Shown piece after piece: positions 61,630 to 64,000 of a stretch of 64,000 bases of DNA. Source of the stretch: an uncultured Oribacterium sp. (GTDB taxonomy: Bacteria; Bacillota; Clostridia; Lachnospirales; Lachnospiraceae). Positions within the stretch are counted from its first letter, which is position 1; the number at the start of each line of letters is the position of its first letter. The notes beneath the pieces were generated by a model. That model was not told where the DNA came from. It saw only the letters and a list, made by a program, of their open reading frames with translations, and did not search any database. The translations under genes were made by a program, and so were the position numbers. The stretch covers positions 1 to 64,000 of the forward strand of contig CALAOB010000098.1 of assembly GCA_937927445.1 (NCBI GenBank), in the 5' to 3' direction.

Positions 61630-62375
61630 ATCGTCGCCTCCTCTCGGTAAGGGCCGGTCAGGACGATGCCGATATTGTCCTTGCCGCCGTTGATGTTTGC
61701 CATGTCGATGAGTGCCTGTACCTTTTCCTGTACCGTGCTGTGCTCACGAATGATGTTCCGGATGCTTTCATTGTCGACCATGTTGGAGAGACCATCCGAG
61801 CAGAGAAGGAGATAATCCCCCTCGCTGAGCTCGATTTCGAAGAAATCAGCCTCCACCTGCGGCTCGATGCCGACGGCCCGCGTGATGATATTGCGGGACT
61901 CCATGTACTCCTTCGAGCCACGCCGCATGAGACCACGCCGTACCATCTCCTCGACATAGGAGTGGTCCCGGGTGATCTGACGGATGCTGTTTCCGTGGAT
62001 GAGGTAGGCCCGCGAATCGCCGATATTACCGACGGTCAGATTCGACTCCTCGATAAATGCGATCACGAGCGTCGTGCCCATCCCGCTCAGATTCGGATTT
62101 TGCTGTGCCAGACGATAGAGACGCTGGTTCACGTCCCGGATTCCCTCCTGGAGCAGGCGGATCTCCGGCTGTGGCTCTGCGGCCTTCTCGATATAGCGCC
62201 GGAGCTCATCGACCGCATAGCGGGAGGCATAGTCCCCCGCCTTATGGCCGCCCATCCCGTCCGCGAGCAGAAAAAGATTCGGCAGCGTCCCCACCGGCTG
62301 ATCGCTCGCGAAGACGTAATCCTGGTTCATACGTCGCCGCTGTCCCCTATCGGTTTTCGCGTAAAAATCCATCAT
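61626..62375 (-). CDS. prpC: PP2C-family protein phosphatase PrpC/Stp
   Basis: 249 residues. Reverses PrkC phosphorylation. Metal-binding Asp residues in MNQDYVFA, LLADGMGGHKAGD, LLCSDGLSNMV and GGKDNIGIVL. Two adjacent ATGs; the first has AGGTG 5 bases upstream. The 143-base gap to rlmN has an acidic 20-codon frame (ASALDDDDEVTEVTGEA) overlapping this start, not called as a gene. Confidence 0.95.
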   Translation of the reverse strand: MMDFYAKTDRGQRRRMNQDYVFASDQPVGTLPNLFLLADGMGGHKAGDYASRYAVDELRRYIEKAAEPQPEIRLLQEGIRDVNQRLYRLAQQNPNLSGMGTTLVIAFIEESNLTVGNIGDSRAYLIHGNSIRQITRDHSYVEEMVRRGLMRRGSKEYMESRNIITRAVGIEPQVEADFFEIELSEGDYLLLCSDGLSNMVDNESIRNIIREHSTVQEKVQALIDMANINGGKDNIGIVLTGPYREEATI

Positions 62376-62518
62376 GCTTCACCTGTAACTTCTGTAACTT
62401 CATCATCGTCGTCCAATGCAGACGCCCTCAACATCCTCACTTCGCAGCACCTTGTGGATTCCACTGCTGAACGAGGCTACGTATCATCACGCGCCCATCG
62501 TAGCGCTTTTTTTACCCA

Positions 62519-63586
62519 CTACGCCTTCGAATCGATGCCCTCCGTCTCGAGGTAATCCCGGCGGAGCTGGCCGCAGGAGCCCGAGATGTCGGACCCCATC
62601 TCCCGGCGGATCGTCGCCGCGATGCCGTTCCGCTCCAGAATATGCTGGAAGGCCTCGACCTTCGAGCGGTCCGGCCGCTTCCAGTCCCGTTCCTTGATCG
62701 GATTCACCGGAATCAGGTTCACGTGGCACTGGAGCTTCCCGCCGTTCTTCATGCTGCGGATGAGCTTCACGAGCTCCATCGCCTCGGCCTTGTTATCATT
62801 GACACCCTCGACGACAGAATACTCGAAGGTCACCCGTCGACCGGTCTTCTCGAAGTAGTACTCGATGGCCGGCATGATCTCCGAGAGCGAGTACTTGTTG
62901 GCGATCGGCATCAGGGTCTTCCGTGTCTCGTCGTTCGGCGCATGGAGACTGAGAGCCAGCGTAATCCCGTAATTTTCATCGGCCAGCTGGCGGATCTTCG
63001 GCACCAGACCGCAGGTCGAGATCGTGATGTTCCGTCGCGAGATATGGAGCCCGTTTTCATCTGAAATCATGCGGATGAAACGGGTGAACTCATCGTAGTT
63101 ATCGAGGGGTTCACCAGAGCCCATGATGACGATGTTATCGACCCGGGCACCGGTCGTCCGCTGGATCTGGTAGATCTGTCCGAGCATCTCTCCGCTCGTC
63201 AGATTCCGTGCGAGGCCGTCGAGGGTCGATGCACAGAACTTACAGCCCATGCGGCAGCCGACCTGCGAGGAGATGCAGACACTGTGTCCGTGCTGGTACT
63301 CCATCCAGACGGACTCGATGACGTGTCCATCCTGCATACGGAAGATAAATTTCTTCGTCCCATCGATTTTCGAGGTGAGCACCTCCACCGTTTCCGGCAG
63401 GGCCACACTGTACTCCGCACTCAGCTTGTCGCGAAGTCCCTTCGAGATGTTCGTCATCTCATCGTAGTGCTCCACCAGATTCTGGTGCAGCCAGCTATAG
63501 ATCTGCTTCGCACGGAACGGCTTCTCCCCCATCTCCTCGAGCAGTTTTTTCAAATCCTTCAGTTCTAAATCGCGTAAATTCTTCAT
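62519..63586 (-). CDS. rlmN: 23S rRNA/tRNA adenine-C2 methyltransferase RlmN
   Basis: 355 residues. Radical SAM enzyme that methylates A2503 of 23S rRNA and A37 of some tRNAs. Radical SAM cysteines in GCRMGCKFCAS; GSGEPLDNYD; catalytic C-terminal cysteine in SGSCGQLRRDY. Start overlaps the rsmB stop by 4 bases. Confidence 0.96.
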   Translation of the reverse strand: MKNLRDLELKDLKKLLEEMGEKPFRAKQIYSWLHQNLVEHYDEMTNISKGLRDKLSAEYSVALPETVEVLTSKIDGTKKFIFRMQDGHVIESVWMEYQHGHSVCISSQVGCRMGCKFCASTLDGLARNLTSGEMLGQIYQIQRTTGARVDNIVIMGSGEPLDNYDEFTRFIRMISDENGLHISRRNITISTCGLVPKIRQLADENYGITLALSLHAPNDETRKTLMPIANKYSLSEIMPAIEYYFEKTGRRVTFEYSVVEGVNDNKAEAMELVKLIRSMKNGGKLQCHVNLIPVNPIKERDWKRPDRSKVEAFQHILERNGIAATIRREMGSDISGSCGQLRRDYLETEGIDSKA

Positions 63587-64000
63587 TCTTTTCGAAATAC
63601 CGTAAGATAAAATCCGTCGGAAGGCGCACCCGGCAGGAACTTCCGCTCCTTCTCGAGGGTGAAGCCGCCCTTCGCCAGGATATAGTCCCGGTTGTCTTCA
63701 TTTTCTTCCTTCGTCAGTGTGCAGGTGGAGTACAGAAGCTTCCCACCCGGCTTCACATAGGCACATACCGTATCGAGGATCTCCCGTTGCAGCTTCTGCA
63801 GCTCCCGGATTCCTTCACGACTCGCATTGAAGCGGATATCCGGCTTCTTTCCGAGGATACCGAGGCCGGAGCACGGGAGGTCGGCGATGACGATATCCGC
63901 CGTTCCCTGTCCGGCGGCATCCAGCAGCGTCGGATCCGGCGTGCGTGCGTCGTGCACCTGTGCCGTGATATTCGTAAGCTGCTGCCGTGCGATGTTCTGC
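63583..64000 (-). CDS. rsmB: 16S rRNA cytosine-C5 methyltransferase RsmB (3' part)
   Basis: Partial; the 5' part lies beyond the right edge. The visible 139 residues hold the catalytic cysteines in DLPCSGLGILGKKPDIR and YSTCTLTKEENEDNRDY, and end FYLTVFRKE. NIARQQLTNITAQVHDA at the edge continues the SAM-binding fold, so the frame runs off the window and is not a new start. It methylates C967-type cytosine. rlmN follows with a 4-base overlap. Confidence 0.94.
   Translation of the reverse strand, partial: QNIARQQLTNITAQVHDARTPDPTLLDAAGQGTADIVIADLPCSGLGILGKKPDIRFNASREGIRELQKLQREILDTVCAYVKPGGKLLYSTCTLTKEENEDNRDYILAKGGFTLEKERKFLPGAPSDGFYLTVFRKE

Noticed and set aside
62376..62518. Small acidic reading frame between rlmN and prpC
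   Set aside because: Only about 20 codons from its ATG, no ribosome site, and the frame upstream is closed by a stop.

Overview
The window is about 64 kb of a moderately GC-rich genome. It reads as a low-oxygen member of the Bacillota, most likely the Lachnospiraceae. Evidence: Gram-positive lipoprotein signals, Firmicute gene orders (tig-clpP-clpX-engB; infC-rpmI-rplT with an L20-type leader; rsmB-rlmN-prpC-prkC-rsgA-rpe; cmk-ispH-rpsA), ClpC with radA, a PASTA kinase, CdaA/CdaR, and a sodium-pump decarboxylase operon (mmdA, oadG, biotin carrier, oadB, oadA) common in that family. All protein genes but one (37939-38439) and all four tRNAs are on the minus strand, so transcription runs from high to low coordinates. 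Nearly every promoter has a sigma-A -35/-10 pair with a 17-base spacer.

Layout, low to high coordinate: tRNA-Leu(AAG), a long NYN-domain protein, and tRNA-Ser(GGA). Then an oligopeptide ABC importer (oppABCDF, 3.4-9.5 kb), an ABC-F protein and an MBL hydrolase, tRNA-Trp, radA (frameshifted) and clpC. Two large exported proteins with cadherin-like beta-sandwich segments follow (17.4-21.2 kb). The biotin-dependent decarboxylase/carboxyltransferase operon lies at 21.6-27.1 kb, then rsmF and a DUF6465-like protein. An eight-gene c-di-AMP/envelope operon at 29.7-37.5 kb contains cdaA, cdaR, four membrane proteins, a TPR membrane protein and a 53-residue microprotein. After the lone plus-strand gene and tRNA-Leu(CAG) come infC-rpmI-rplT, engB, clpX, clpP and tig, then rpsA-ispH-cmk, a flavoprotein and lysC. 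An ABC exporter-like trio has a large secreted protein as its middle gene (51.0-55.2 kb). The window ends with serS, a pyridoxal kinase broken by an in-frame TGA, rpe, rsgA, prkC, prpC, rlmN and the 3' part of rsmB.

The most unusual signal is in the intergenic DNA. Four giant imperfect palindromes of about 220-235 bp lie at about 38515-38735, 39097-39318, 49083-49311 and 50765-50999. Three share a hairpin-within-hairpin plan and a conserved unpaired core, but their stems differ in sequence while staying complementary. One pair brackets tRNA-Leu(CAG); the other pair, in opposite orientation, brackets lysC. A smaller shared hairpin motif recurs at the ends of two more operons. No transposase, phage gene, CRISPR array or rRNA was seen. 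Other points of note: an A34 leucine tRNA, a lipoprotein-OadG-biotinyl fusion beside a near-identical free biotin carrier, and head-on overlapping divergent promoters upstream of the c-di-AMP operon.
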